Shown here: in pieces, positions 1-8,985 of the stretch
Position numbering within the stretch: the first letter of the stretch is position 1
How the letters are laid out: the number at the start of each line of letters is the position of its first letter
Source: Streptomyces antarcticus
Lineage (GTDB): Bacteria > Actinomycetota > Actinomycetes > Streptomycetales > Streptomycetaceae
Length of the DNA stretch: 64,000 bases
Assembly: GCF_026627255.1 (NCBI RefSeq)
Contig: NZ_JAPNLM010000009.1
Location: 204,837 to 268,836 of the forward strand
Reading direction: 5' to 3'
Translations under genes and position numbers: made by a program
The notes under the pieces: generated by a model
Database searches by the model: none
What the model saw: only the letters and a program-made list of their open reading frames with translations
Told to the model about the DNA's origin: nothing

Positions 1-227
1 CCGAGCACGTGGTCCGCACCCGCCTGTACCTCACCCACGCCCGGGACGTGGAGGAGGTCGGCCGCGCCCACAAGGAGCTGCTCGACGCCGTCCGGCCCGC
101 CGCCTCCATGATCATCGTGTCCGGGTTCGTCGACCCGGGCATGGTCGTCGAGGTGGAGGTCGAGGCCTTCGGCCCGGTCCCGACCGGCGCCGACGCCGCG
201 ACCCGGCCCGGGGAGGCGTCCGCATGA
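1..227 (+). CDS. RidA (YjgF) family protein, 3' end only
   Basis: C-terminal part of a RidA/YjgF-type protein. These are small trimeric enzymes that hydrolyse reactive enamine/imine intermediates released by PLP enzymes. The reading frame is open from the left edge (first full codon at base 3). It shows the family's late core: a TRLYLTHARD strand, then helix, then SMIIVSGFVDPGMVVEVEVEA, with the conserved Gly-Phe and Glu near the end. The start lies outside the window. Its stop overlaps the hisF start by four bases (ATGA), so the two are translationally coupled inside the his operon. A RidA homolog at this place is, from memory, usual in Streptomyces. Assignment is by motif, not by search. 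Confidence 0.8.
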   Translation, partial: EHVVRTRLYLTHARDVEEVGRAHKELLDAVRPAASMIIVSGFVDPGMVVEVEVEAFGPVPTGADAATRPGEASA

Positions 228-979
228 CGCTGGCCGTACGGGTGATCCCCTGCCTGGACGTGGACAACGGCCGGGTCGTCAAGGGCGTCAACTTCCAGAA
301 CCTGCGCGACGCCGGCGACCCGGTGGAGATGGCCAAGCTGTACGACGCCGAGGGCGCCGACGAGCTGACCTTCCTCGACATCACCGCGTCCTCCGGCAAC
401 CGCGAGACCACCTACGACGTGGTGCGCCGCACCGCCGAGCAGGTCTTCATCCCGCTGACCGTGGGCGGCGGCGTCCGTACCGCGGACGACGTGGACAAGC
501 TGCTGCGGGCCGGCGCGGACAAGGTCGGCGTGAACACCGCCGCCATCGCCCGCCCCGAGCTGATCCAGGAGATCGCGGAGCGCTTCGGCCGGCAGGTCCT
601 CGTCCTGTCCGTCGACGCCCGCCGCACCGCCTCCGGCTCCTTCGAGGTCACCACGCACGGCGGCCGCAAGGGCACCGGCATCGACGCCGTCGAGTGGGCC
701 CACCGGGCCGCCGAGCTGGGCGCCGGGGAGATCCTGCTGAACTCGATGGACGCGGACGGAACCAAAGACGGCTACGACACCGAGATGATCGCGGCCGTAC
801 GCCGGCACGTCACCGTCCCGGTGATCGCCTCGGGCGGCGCGGGCAGCCTCGCGCACTTCCCGCCGGCGATCGCGGCGGGCGCGGACGCGGTGCTGGCCGC
901 GTCGGTGTTCCACTTCGGCGACCTGCGGATCTCCGAGGTCAAGACGGCCCTGCGCGAAGCGGGCCACCCGGTCCGCTGA
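224..979 (+). CDS. hisF: Imidazole glycerol phosphate synthase, cyclase subunit HisF
   Basis: Cyclase half of the HisF-HisH enzyme. It converts PRFAR plus ammonia into imidazole glycerol phosphate and AICAR in cytoplasmic histidine biosynthesis. The 251-residue (beta/alpha)8 barrel is normal length. It opens with VIPCLDVDNGRVVKGVNF, which holds the first catalytic Asp, and has VLSVDARR near residue 130 with the second. The phosphate-binding Gly-rich loops TVGGGVRT and IASGGAGS are present. The ATG lies in an ATGA overlap with the upstream RidA-like gene. A perfect 18-bp hairpin directly after the stop ends the transcript. hisH and hisA, which should precede it, lie outside the window. Confidence 0.97.
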   Translation: MTLAVRVIPCLDVDNGRVVKGVNFQNLRDAGDPVEMAKLYDAEGADELTFLDITASSGNRETTYDVVRRTAEQVFIPLTVGGGVRTADDVDKLLRAGADKVGVNTAAIARPELIQEIAERFGRQVLVLSVDARRTASGSFEVTTHGGRKGTGIDAVEWAHRAAELGAGEILLNSMDADGTKDGYDTEMIAAVRRHVTVPVIASGGAGSLAHFPPAIAAGADAVLAASVFHFGDLRISEVKTALREAGHPVR

Positions 980-983
980 CGCC

Positions 984-1037
984 CTCCGGGCCGCCCGGCC
1001 GACGCCCCCGCGGGGGAGCCGGCCGGGCGGCCCGGAG
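984..1037. terminator. Strong bidirectional terminator between hisF and the minus-strand gene
   Basis: A perfect 18-bp inverted repeat (984-1001 against 1020-1037, arm CTCCGGGCCGCCCGGCCG) encloses an 18-nt loop that itself contains CCCCCGCGGGGG. It begins 4 bp after the hisF stop and lies between convergent genes, so it probably serves both strands. It has no U-tract, as is common in Streptomyces. Confidence 0.75.
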
Positions 1038-1085
1038 CCGTCGCGGGGTGGCGAGGCCGGCAGACCTCGGCCCGGCCGTCCCGGG

Positions 1086-1115
1086 TCCGCTAGCGCCGGG
1101 TCCGCTAGCGCCGGG
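1086..1115. repeat. Two direct copies of a 15-bp unit
   Basis: The unit TCCGCTAGCGCCGGG occurs twice back to back (1086-1100, 1101-1115). Each copy holds the palindrome CGCTAGCG. It sits between the hisF terminator and the stop of the convergent gene. No function is evident. Confidence 0.6.
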
Positions 1116-1123
1116 CCCGGTCG

Positions 1124-1756
1124 TCACAGGCCCAGGTCCGCCACCGTCAGTTCCGCCACCGCCGTCTTGTCACCGTCCAGGGACACCGCGGCCGAGTTCT
1201 GGCGGCCGAAGCAGAACAGCGTCAGCTCGCCCGGCTCGCCCGTCACCGTCACCACCGGCGCACCCTTGCGCGCCACCGCCGTGCGGCCGTCGGGCCGCCG
1301 CAGGACCAGGCCCACCGGCGAGCGCCGCCCCGTCAGGCGGGCCAGCTTCTCCAGCCGGGACCACAGGGAGTCCGAGAACACCGGGTCCAGCTCCCGCGGC
1401 GACCAGTCGGGCTGCGCCCGCCGGACATCCTCCGCGTGCACGTAGAACTCCACCGCGTTCGCCGCCTCGTCGATCTGCTTCAGCGCGTACACGGAGAACT
1501 TCGGCGGGCCGGTCCGGATCAGCCGCACGAGCTCCTCGTACGGCTTGGCCGTGTACTCGTCCATCGTCTTGTCCAGCCGGGCCTTCAGCGCGTTCAGCAG
1601 CAGCCCGCCCGCCGCGTCCGGCCGCCTCTCGCGGACCACCACGTGCGCCGCGAGGTCCCGGCACGTCCAGCCTTCGCACAGGGTCGGCGCCTCCGGGCCG
1701 GCCGCCTCCAACAGGTCCGCCAGCAAGAGGCGTTCGCGCTTCGCATGGGTAGACAT
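1124..1756 (-). CDS. TIGR03085 family protein (maleylpyruvate isomerase/DinB-like fold)
   Basis: A 210-residue protein of the actinobacterial TIGR03085 family, related to mycothiol-dependent maleylpyruvate isomerase/DinB-like four-helix proteins that bind a metal. Seen: an N-terminal helix RERLLLADLLEAAGPEAPTLCEGW, the conserved WTCRDLAAHVVVRER (the His is a likely metal ligand), and a mid-protein NAVEFYVHAEDVRRAQPDW with a second His. The C-terminal half resembles a small sterol-carrier-like beta sheet. The ATG at 1756 (MSTHAKRE) is preferred over an in-frame start 42 bp upstream because it gives the usual family N-terminus. It is convergent with hisF and divergent from hisI. No substrate is known. 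Confidence 0.8.
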   Translation of the reverse strand: MSTHAKRERLLLADLLEAAGPEAPTLCEGWTCRDLAAHVVVRERRPDAAGGLLLNALKARLDKTMDEYTAKPYEELVRLIRTGPPKFSVYALKQIDEAANAVEFYVHAEDVRRAQPDWSPRELDPVFSDSLWSRLEKLARLTGRRSPVGLVLRRPDGRTAVARKGAPVVTVTGEPGELTLFCFGRQNSAAVSLDGDKTAVAELTVADLGL

Positions 1757-1848
1757 GCGGGCCAGCCTACGGCCGGAACCCGCCTTGTGCCCGCCCATCA
1801 GGCGGACAGTGATCCGTACCGGCGCCCGCCGCCCGGCACAATGGCCGC

Positions 1849-2226
1849 ATGGTTACGTCCCCCCGCCCCGGCAGCCTCGACCCCGCCATCGCCGCGCGCC
1901 TCAAGCGCTCCGCCGACGGCCTGGTACCGGCCATCGCCCAGCAGTACGACACTGGTGAGGTGCTCATGCTCGGCTGGATGGACGACGAGGCCCTGCACCG
2001 CACCCTGACCACCGGCCGCTGCACCTACTGGTCCCGCAGCCGTCAGGAGTACTGGGTCAAGGGGGATACTTCCGGCCACTTCCAGCACGTGAAATCCGTC
2101 GCCCTCGACTGCGACGCCGACACCGTGCTCGTCAAGGTCGACCAGGTCGGAGCCGCCTGCCACACCGGCACCCGCACCTGCTTCGACGCCGACGTCCTTC
2201 CGATCGCCGCAGCCGAGAACAGGTAG
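1849..2226 (+). CDS. hisI: Phosphoribosyl-AMP cyclohydrolase HisI
   Basis: Opens the adenine ring of phosphoribosyl-AMP in the third step of histidine synthesis. It is a zinc- and magnesium-dependent homodimer. At 125 residues it is the stand-alone form, without the HisE pyrophosphatase domain. Diagnostic segments are GWMDDEALHRTL, TYWSRSRQEYWVKGDTSGH, the metal-binding LDCDADT, and CHTGTRTCF with the paired zinc cysteines. A CACAAT hexamer ends about 8 bp before the ATG, which fits a leaderless or near-leaderless transcript. trpE starts 12 bp downstream, so his and trp genes are probably cotranscribed here. Confidence 0.96.
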   Translation: MVTSPRPGSLDPAIAARLKRSADGLVPAIAQQYDTGEVLMLGWMDDEALHRTLTTGRCTYWSRSRQEYWVKGDTSGHFQHVKSVALDCDADTVLVKVDQVGAACHTGTRTCFDADVLPIAAAENR

Positions 2227-2238
2227 GTTCGCACCGCC

Positions 2239-3729
2239 ATGGATCTTGAGACGTTCCGCAAGCTCGCGGCCGACCGCCGCGTCATCCCCGTGAGCCGCAA
2301 GCTGCTGGCCGACGGGGACACCCCCGTCGGGCTCTACCGCAAGCTCGCCGCCGAACGCCCGGGGACCTTCCTGCTGGAGTCCGCCGAGAACGGCCGCTCC
2401 TGGTCCCGCTACTCCTTCGTCGGCGTCCGCAGCGACGCGACCCTGACCGTCCGCGACGGCCAGGCGCACTGGATCGGCACCCCGCCCGTCGGCGTGCCCA
2501 CCGACGGAGACCCGCTCGACGCCCTGCGCGCCACCGTCGAGGCCCTGCACACCCCCCGCGACCTCGCCGGCGGCACACCGCCCTTCACCGGCGGCATGGT
2601 CGGCTACCTCGGCTACGACATCGTGCGCCGCCTGGAGCGCATCGGCGAGCACACCCGGGACGACCTGGAACTGCCCGAGCTGACGATGCTGCTCACCTCC
2701 GACCTGGCGGTCCTGGACCACTGGGACGGCACCGTCCAGCTCATCGCGAACGCCATCAACCACAACGCCCTCGACTCGGGCGTGGACGAGGCGTACGCCG
2801 ACGCCGTGGCCCGCCTCGACGCGATGGAAGCCGACCTCTCCCGCCCGGCCCCCTACACGCCCGCCCCGCTGCCCGCCTCCGAGCTGCCCGAGTACTCGGC
2901 GCTGTGGGGCGGCGAGAAGTACCAGGCCGCCGTCGAGGACATCAAGGAGCGCATCCGCTCCGGCGAGGCCTTCCAGGTGGTGCCCTCGCAGCGGTTCGAG
3001 ACCCCCTGCCACGCCTCCGCGCTGGACGTCTACCGGGTGCTGCGGGCCACCAACCCGTCTCCGTACATGTACCTCTTCCGCTTCGAGAACGGCTTCGACG
3101 TCGTCGGCTCCAGCCCCGAGGCCCTGGTCAAGGTCGAGGACGGCCGGGCCATGGTCCACCCCATCGCCGGCACCCGCCACCGCGGGGCCACCCCGCAGGA
3201 GGACCACGACCTCGCCGAGGAGCTGATGGCCGACCCCAAGGAGCGCGCCGAGCACCTCATGCTCGTCGACCTCGGCCGCAACGACCTCGGCCGGGTCTGC
3301 GAGCCGGGATCCGTCGAGGTGGTCGACTTCATGTCCGTCGAGCGGTACTCGCACGTCATGCACATCGTGTCCACGGTCACCGGCCGCGTCGCCGAGGGCA
3401 AGACCGCCTTCGACGTGCTCACCGCCTGCTTCCCCGCCGGAACCCTCTCGGGCGCGCCGAAGCCGCGGGCCATGCAGATCATCGAGGAGCTGGAGCCCTC
3501 CCGACGCGGCCTCTACGGCGGCTGCGTCGGCTACCTGGACTTCGCCGGGGACTCCGACACCGCCATCGCCATCCGCACCGCGCTGCTGCGCGACGGGACG
3601 GCGTACGTCCAGGCGGGCGCCGGGGTCGTCGCCGACTCGGTGCCCGAGCTGGAGGACGCGGAGTGCCGCAACAAGGCGGCCGCCGTGCTCCGCGCGGTGG
3701 GAGCGGCGAACCGCCTCCACGGCTCCTGA
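2239..3729 (+). CDS. trpE: Anthranilate synthase component I TrpE
   Basis: Converts chorismate to anthranilate using ammonia from the TrpG amidotransferase, which is not encoded in this window. The 496-residue protein shows the N-terminal TFLLESAENGR, whose LLES element is the tryptophan feedback site. It also has the catalytic-core motifs PIAGTRHRG, LVDLGRNDLGRV and FPAGTLSGAPKPRAMQIIEELEP, and the C-terminal AGAGVVADSVPELEDAECRNKA. Length and motifs are complete. It starts 12 bp after hisI with only a weak purine-rich stretch ahead. I found no tryptophan-rich leader peptide in this short gap, so attenuation at this trpE is unlikely. Confidence 0.96.
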   Translation: MDLETFRKLAADRRVIPVSRKLLADGDTPVGLYRKLAAERPGTFLLESAENGRSWSRYSFVGVRSDATLTVRDGQAHWIGTPPVGVPTDGDPLDALRATVEALHTPRDLAGGTPPFTGGMVGYLGYDIVRRLERIGEHTRDDLELPELTMLLTSDLAVLDHWDGTVQLIANAINHNALDSGVDEAYADAVARLDAMEADLSRPAPYTPAPLPASELPEYSALWGGEKYQAAVEDIKERIRSGEAFQVVPSQRFETPCHASALDVYRVLRATNPSPYMYLFRFENGFDVVGSSPEALVKVEDGRAMVHPIAGTRHRGATPQEDHDLAEELMADPKERAEHLMLVDLGRNDLGRVCEPGSVEVVDFMSVERYSHVMHIVSTVTGRVAEGKTAFDVLTACFPAGTLSGAPKPRAMQIIEELEPSRRGLYGGCVGYLDFAGDSDTAIAIRTALLRDGTAYVQAGAGVVADSVPELEDAECRNKAAAVLRAVGAANRLHGS

Positions 3730-3743
3730 GGGCGTAGGGGATA

Positions 3744-4433
3744 GTGGGGTACGTGAGTGCCGTACCCCCGTCCCGAAACGATTCCGCCGCCGAGAGCGCC
3801 GACGGCCCCGAAGCCGGCGGCGCCCCCGCCGCCGACGCGTCCGCCGACAGCCGGGGCGGCCGCCGCAGCGTGGCCGTCGCCCTGCTGCTCGGCGCCCTCG
3901 GCGCCACCGTCGTCCTGCTGGCCTCCGGCCGGACCTGGGCGCGCGGCACCGCCGCGGTCGGCGTGGACGCGCTGCCGCTCGCGGCCGACGGGCGGGCCGT
4001 CACCGGCCTCCCCGCCGCCCTGGCCATCGTGGGCCTCGCGGCCCTGGTCGCCGTGTTCGCCGTGCGCGGCCGGAGCCGGCTCCTGGTGTCCGGCCTGCTG
4101 GCGCTCAGCGGCCTGGGCGCGGCCCTGGCGGCCGTCCTCGGCGCCGACGGCCGCCAGGCCCTGGACGCGCAGGCGGCCCGTACGACCGCGGACACCGCCG
4201 CGCACGTGGCGGGCCTGACCCACACGGCGTGGCCGTACGTCACGGCCGCCGGGGCGGTCCTGATCCTGGCCGCCGGCCTGCTGGCACTGCGCTTCGGCCG
4301 GAGCTGGCCCTCGATGGGGGGACGCTACGAGCGTGACGGCAGCCCCCGGACGCGCAAGGTCGCGGCGATTGACCCGGACCGGCCCGAGGATCTGTGGAAG
4401 GCTCTGGACCGCGGCGAGGACCCGACCCGCTGA
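3744..4433 (+). CDS. TIGR02234 tryptophan-biosynthesis-associated membrane protein
   Basis: A 229-residue integral membrane protein of the actinobacterial TIGR02234 family, named for its constant location beside trp genes. Four hydrophobic segments are visible, starting around residues 40, 75, 105 and 165. The last is followed by a cytoplasmic tail with DPDRPEDLWKALDRGEDPT, the family's usual ending. A conserved WARG follows the first segment. The GTG at 3744 is used here. A second in-frame GTG at 3753 is equally plausible. It begins 14 bp after trpE and is presumably cotranscribed. Function is unknown. Tryptophan or anthranilate transport is a guess from position only. Confidence 0.85.
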   Translation: MGYVSAVPPSRNDSAAESADGPEAGGAPAADASADSRGGRRSVAVALLLGALGATVVLLASGRTWARGTAAVGVDALPLAADGRAVTGLPAALAIVGLAALVAVFAVRGRSRLLVSGLLALSGLGAALAAVLGADGRQALDAQAARTTADTAAHVAGLTHTAWPYVTAAGAVLILAAGLLALRFGRSWPSMGGRYERDGSPRTRKVAAIDPDRPEDLWKALDRGEDPTR

Positions 4434-4512
4434 ACGATCCCCCCGGGCGGTGCGGGACAATGACACCGAGCGTTCGACACAGCACGTGCGACAGAGCAAC
4501 GAGGAGCAACTC

Positions 4513-4764
4513 ATGGCGGGCACTAGCCACGGACACACCCCGGCCGCCTGGACCGGTGTAATGATCGCCTTCATCGGTTTCTGCGTCTCCGGCGCCTTCA
4601 TGGTGCTGGCGAACCCGCTCGGCTTCTGGGCCGGCCTCGTCATCGTCGTCCTCGGCGGTGTCGTGGGCATGGGGATGAAGGCCGCGGGCATGGGCGCGCC
4701 GAAGGCCACCCACCGTGACCTCGCCGAGGTCATCGCCGCGTCCAAGGTCCCGGCCAAGGTCTGA
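4513..4764 (+). CDS. HGxxPAAW family small membrane protein
   Basis: An 83-residue actinobacterial protein named for the N-terminal HGHTPAAW motif seen here at residues 6-13. Two transmembrane helices follow (about residues 14-34 and 38-58), then a short charged cytoplasmic tail. The ATG at 4513 has a GAGGAG ribosome site about 7 bp ahead. The longer reading frame upstream of it is non-coding in character. It lies between the TIGR02234 gene and the DUF2752 gene and is followed by a clear terminator. No biochemical role is known. Its constant place among trp genes suggests a membrane function tied to aromatic amino acid synthesis. Confidence 0.85.
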   Translation: MAGTSHGHTPAAWTGVMIAFIGFCVSGAFMVLANPLGFWAGLVIVVLGGVVGMGMKAAGMGAPKATHRDLAEVIAASKVPAKV

Positions 4765-4780
4765 GGATCCGGCGCATCCG

Positions 4781-4810
4781 AAAGGCGTGGCCCGTCGGGC
4801 TGCGCCTTTT
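4781..4810 (+). terminator. Intrinsic terminator after the HGxxPAAW gene
   Basis: AAAGGCG (4781-4787) pairs with CGCCTTT (4803-4809), with GCCC/GGGC inside, giving a stable hairpin that ends in a T-run. It separates the trpE block from the DUF2752/trpC block. Confidence 0.75.
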
Positions 4811-4834
4811 GTCATGAGCGGAGAGAATCAGCGG

Positions 4835-5383
4835 GTGGACGCCTCTCGCACCCCCGAACCCGTGCCGCCGCCGGTGGCGCGCGTACCCCCCGTACCCCCC
4901 GTGCCTCCCGCGCCCCCGGCAGCACGGGGCCCGGGTCCCGCCGGACCGGGTCCGGCGCCCGCGCCGCCGCCCGCCGTACGCGCCTCCGCGGCCCGGCGGC
5001 TGGCCGCCCCGGCGCTCACCCTGGCCGCCGTCGTCGGCGCCTTCGCGTACGTGGGCGCCGTGGACCCCAACGAGCCCGGCCACTACCCGGTCTGCCCGCT
5101 CTTCCGGCTGACCGGGGTGCTGTGCCCCGGCTGCGGCGGCCTGCGCAGTGCGCACGCGTTCGCCCACGGCGATCTGATCACGGCTTTCGGGGCAAATGCC
5201 CTCGCCGTCGCCGGCTACTTCGCGTTCGCGGGATTCACGGCCCTGTGGCTGTTTCGCGCCGTCCGTGGCGGGCCCGTCCCGACTCCGGTGCCGAAGCCGC
5301 TGCACTGGTGGGGTCTGGGCGCCGCGGCACTGGTCTTCGCCGTCGTCCGGAACTTTTCCTTCGGCTCCGCCCTGGCGCCCTGA
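4835..5383 (+). CDS. DUF2752 domain membrane protein
   Basis: A 182-residue protein. The N-terminal 50 residues are a Pro/Ala-rich cytoplasmic stretch (VPPVPPVPPAPPAA). A DUF2752 core follows with a transmembrane helix, the signature CPLFRLTGVLCPGCGGLRSAHAFAHGD (two Cys pairs spaced like a metal or redox centre), and two more helices. The GTG at 4835 is chosen because GGAGAG lies 9 bp upstream. An ATG at 4814 would place the start inside the terminator's flank. It lies between the HGxxPAAW gene and trpC. The conserved CPGCG motif suggests metal binding, but no function is established. Confidence 0.82.
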   Translation: MDASRTPEPVPPPVARVPPVPPVPPAPPAARGPGPAGPGPAPAPPPAVRASAARRLAAPALTLAAVVGAFAYVGAVDPNEPGHYPVCPLFRLTGVLCPGCGGLRSAHAFAHGDLITAFGANALAVAGYFAFAGFTALWLFRAVRGGPVPTPVPKPLHWWGLGAAALVFAVVRNFSFGSALAP

Positions 5384-5554
5384 GGCCCGTACGCAGGGCA
5401 AATGAAGCCCGCATTCCGAATGTCCAGTTACTGGGACGGCGTCATCCGGGTGCCGAGCCGAGGCGTCCTGCGGATACCATTTGAGTGTCGACCTTGCTGT
5501 GGAACGTGTCTGCAAGGCGGCCGACCGCCATCGACCCGGAAGGGGGCCGCTCGC

Positions 5555-6364
5555 GTGAGTGTGCTCGACGAGATCATCGAAGGGGTCCGCGAAGACCTTG
5601 CCGAACGGCAGTCCCGCGTCAGCCTCGACGAGCTCAAGGAGCGTGCCGCCAAGGCGCCCCAGGCCAAGGACGGCGTCGCCGCACTGCGCGGTGACAGCGT
5701 CAAGGTGATCTGCGAGGTCAAGCGGTCCAGCCCGTCCAAGGGCGCGCTGGCCGCGATCGCCGATCCGGCAGGGCTCGCCGCCGACTACGAGGCGGGCGGT
5801 GCGGCGGTCATCTCCGTCCTCACCGAGCAGCGCCGCTTCGGTGGCTCCCTGGCCGACCTGGAGGCCGTCCGCGCCCGCGTGGACATCCCGATCCTGCGCA
5901 AGGACTTCATCGTCACGGCGTACCAGCTCTGGGAGGCCCGCGCCTACGGCGCCGACCTCGCGCTGCTGATCGTCGCGGCCCTGGAGCAGGAGGCCCTCGT
6001 CTCCCTCATCGAGCGGGCCGAGTCCATCGGCCTGACCCCGCTCGTCGAGGTCCACGACGAGGAGGAAGTGGAGCGCGCGGTCGCCGCCGGCGCCAAGATC
6101 ATCGGCGTCAACGCCCGCAACCTCAAGGACCTCAAGATCGACCGCTCCGTCTTCGAGCGCGTCGTGCAGGAGATCCCGGCCCACATCGTCAAGATCGCCG
6201 AGTCCGGCATCCGCGGGCCGCACGACCTGATCGCCTACGCCAACGAGGGTGCCGACGCCGTCCTGGTCGGGGAGTCCCTGGTGACCGGCCGCGACCCGAA
6301 GTCAGCCGTGGCCGACCTCGTCGCCGCCGGCGCCCACCCCGCACTGCGCCACGGGCGGAGCTGA
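5555..6364 (+). CDS. trpC: Indole-3-glycerol phosphate synthase TrpC
   Basis: Ring-closes carboxyphenylaminodeoxyribulose 5-phosphate to indole-3-glycerol phosphate, the fourth step of tryptophan synthesis. The 269-residue monofunctional TIM barrel shows VKRSSPSKG (phosphate and catalytic Lys), ILRKDFIV (catalytic Lys), the late-barrel IGVNARNL and IAESGIRGPHD, and VGESLVTG at the final phosphate loop. The GTG at 5555, 9 bp after a GAAGGGGG ribosome site, gives the usual N-terminus SVLDEIIEGVREDL. The ORF continues upstream, but that part is not family-like. A TACCAT hexamer at 5475-5480 is a weak candidate -10 for a separate trpC promoter. Confidence 0.95.
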   Translation: MSVLDEIIEGVREDLAERQSRVSLDELKERAAKAPQAKDGVAALRGDSVKVICEVKRSSPSKGALAAIADPAGLAADYEAGGAAVISVLTEQRRFGGSLADLEAVRARVDIPILRKDFIVTAYQLWEARAYGADLALLIVAALEQEALVSLIERAESIGLTPLVEVHDEEEVERAVAAGAKIIGVNARNLKDLKIDRSVFERVVQEIPAHIVKIAESGIRGPHDLIAYANEGADAVLVGESLVTGRDPKSAVADLVAAGAHPALRHGRS

Positions 6365-6372
6365 CCCGTCCC

Positions 6373-6585
6373 GTGACCCACGACCGCCCCTCCGTCCGCA
6401 CCCGACCCGGCCTCCGCGGCCGGGCCGCAGTGCCGACGGCGCACGCGCCGCTGGCGCGCGGCTGCCGCCCCCGCGGCTGCCGTGCCCCGGCGCGGCGCGT
6501 GCACGGGCGGCGGGTCCGGTACGTGATCGGCTCCGAGCCCGGTCAGGTCAACGGCATGCGATGGCGGCGCACCAGCGCGCCGTAG
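6373..6585 (+). CDS. trpM: TrpM/TrpX-like small basic protein between trpC and trpB
   Basis: A 70-residue, very Arg-rich ORF starting with GTG 8 bp after the trpC stop. The core ARRVHGRRVRYVIGSEPGQVNG looks like the small conserved protein that, as I recall, lies between trpC and trpB in Streptomyces and is called TrpX or TrpM (tryptophan modulator). The Arg/Ala-rich N-terminal half is low complexity and weakly diagnostic. A 192-bp gap with no evident second gene separates it from trpB. Identification rests on position and the VHGRRVRYVIG segment. The symbol is tentative, and the ORF could be a transcribed leader with little protein function. Confidence 0.55.
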   Translation: MTHDRPSVRTRPGLRGRAAVPTAHAPLARGCRPRGCRAPARRVHGRRVRYVIGSEPGQVNGMRWRRTSAP

Positions 6586-6777
6586 ACGAGGAACGCCGCG
6601 CGGCGAGTGCCGCGCGGGTCCCGTACGGCCCTGTGCCCCCGAGCCGCCGGCTCCGGGCACGGGCCGCTCCGTACCGTACGCACGCCACGCCCCAGCGGGG
6701 TTTGAGCGTCACGGGCGGGCGGCGCAATACGGTGAAGAGCACCCCGCCGCATCTCGCACCCCGTAGGAGCACTGGAC

Positions 6778-8045
<1,268 letters not shown>

Positions 8046-8049
<4 letters not shown>

Positions 8050-8891
8050 ACGCCACCACCCCGGCCGGAACGGGAACGGGAACCGGCACCATCGACCTGC
8101 TGAGCGCGACCCTCGCCAAGGCGAAGGCCGAGGACCGGGCGGCCCTGGTCGCCTACCTCCCGGCGGGCTTCCCGACGGTCGACGGCGGCATCGAGGCCGT
8201 CAAGGCCGTCGTCGCGGGCGGCGCCGACATCGTCGAGATCGGACTCCCGCACAGCGACCCGGTCCTGGACGGCCCGGTCATCCAGACCGCCGACGACATC
8301 GCCCTGCGCGGCGGCGTGAAGATCGCCGACGTGATGCGGACCGTACGGGAGGCCCACGCGGCCACCGGGGTCCCGGTCCTGGTGATGACCTACTGGAACC
8401 CCATCGACCGCTACGGCGTCGAGCGGTTCACCGCCGAGCTGGCCGCGGCGGGCGGCGCCGGCTGCATCCTGCCCGACCTGCCGGTCCAGGAGTCCGCCCT
8501 GTGGCGGGAGCACGCGGAGAAGCACGGTCTGGCGACCGTCTTCGTCGTGGCCCCCAGCAGCAAGGACGCGCGCCTGGCCACGATCACCGCGGCCGGTTCC
8601 GGCTTCGTCTACGCCGCGTCCCTCATGGGGGTCACCGGCACCCGCGAGTCGGTCGGCAACCAGGCCCAGGACCTGGTGACCCGCACCCGCGCCACCACCG
8701 ACCTGCCGGTCTGCGTGGGGCTGGGCGTCTCCAACGCCGTCCAGGCCAAGCAGGTCGCCGTCTTCGCCGACGGCGTCATCGTCGGCTCGGCCTTCGTGAA
8801 GCTGCTGCTGGACGCGCCGGACCTGCCGGCCGGGCTGGCCGGGGTGCGCGCGCTTGCGGCCGAGCTTGCGGAAGGCGTACGCAGGAGCTGA
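8046..8891 (+). CDS. trpA: Tryptophan synthase alpha subunit TrpA
   Basis: Cleaves indole-3-glycerol phosphate to indole and glyceraldehyde 3-phosphate and channels indole to TrpB. The 281-residue barrel carries VAYLPAGFPTVDGG, VEIGLPHSDPVLDGPVIQ with the catalytic Glu and Asp, GCILPDLPVQES, FVYAASLMGVTGTR and CVGLGVSN. The actinobacterial LPHSDPVLDGP variant of the usual active-site loop is clear. The GTG start shares four bases with the trpB stop. A perfect 11-bp hairpin 52 bp after the stop ends the operon. Confidence 0.96.
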
Positions 8892-8943
8892 TACGGAGCG
8901 GGTTCCGGACGGGTTCTGTAGCCCGATCGGGTGGAAGTGGGGG

Positions 8944-8976
8944 CAGGGAGGCACGCGAGTGCCTCCCTGCTTCGTT
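8944..8976 (+). terminator. Terminator after trpA
   Basis: A perfect 11-bp stem, CAGGGAGGCAC (8944-8954) with GTGCCTCCCTG (8959-8969), closes a GCGA tetraloop and is followed by CTTCGTTT. It ends only 10 bp before the GTG of the next gene, so some readthrough into that gene is possible. Confidence 0.85.
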
Positions 8977-8985
8977 TGGCCGAAC

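Noticed and set aside
694..1752. A 352-codon plus-strand frame across the hisF end and the TIGR03085 gene
   Set aside because: It crosses the hisF stop and a strong terminator, runs antisense to a recognisable gene, and is Pro/Arg/Ala-rich without motifs.
2180..2239. A trp leader peptide and attenuator before trpE
   Set aside because: Only 12 bp separate hisI from trpE, with no run of Trp codons and no hairpin with U-tract.
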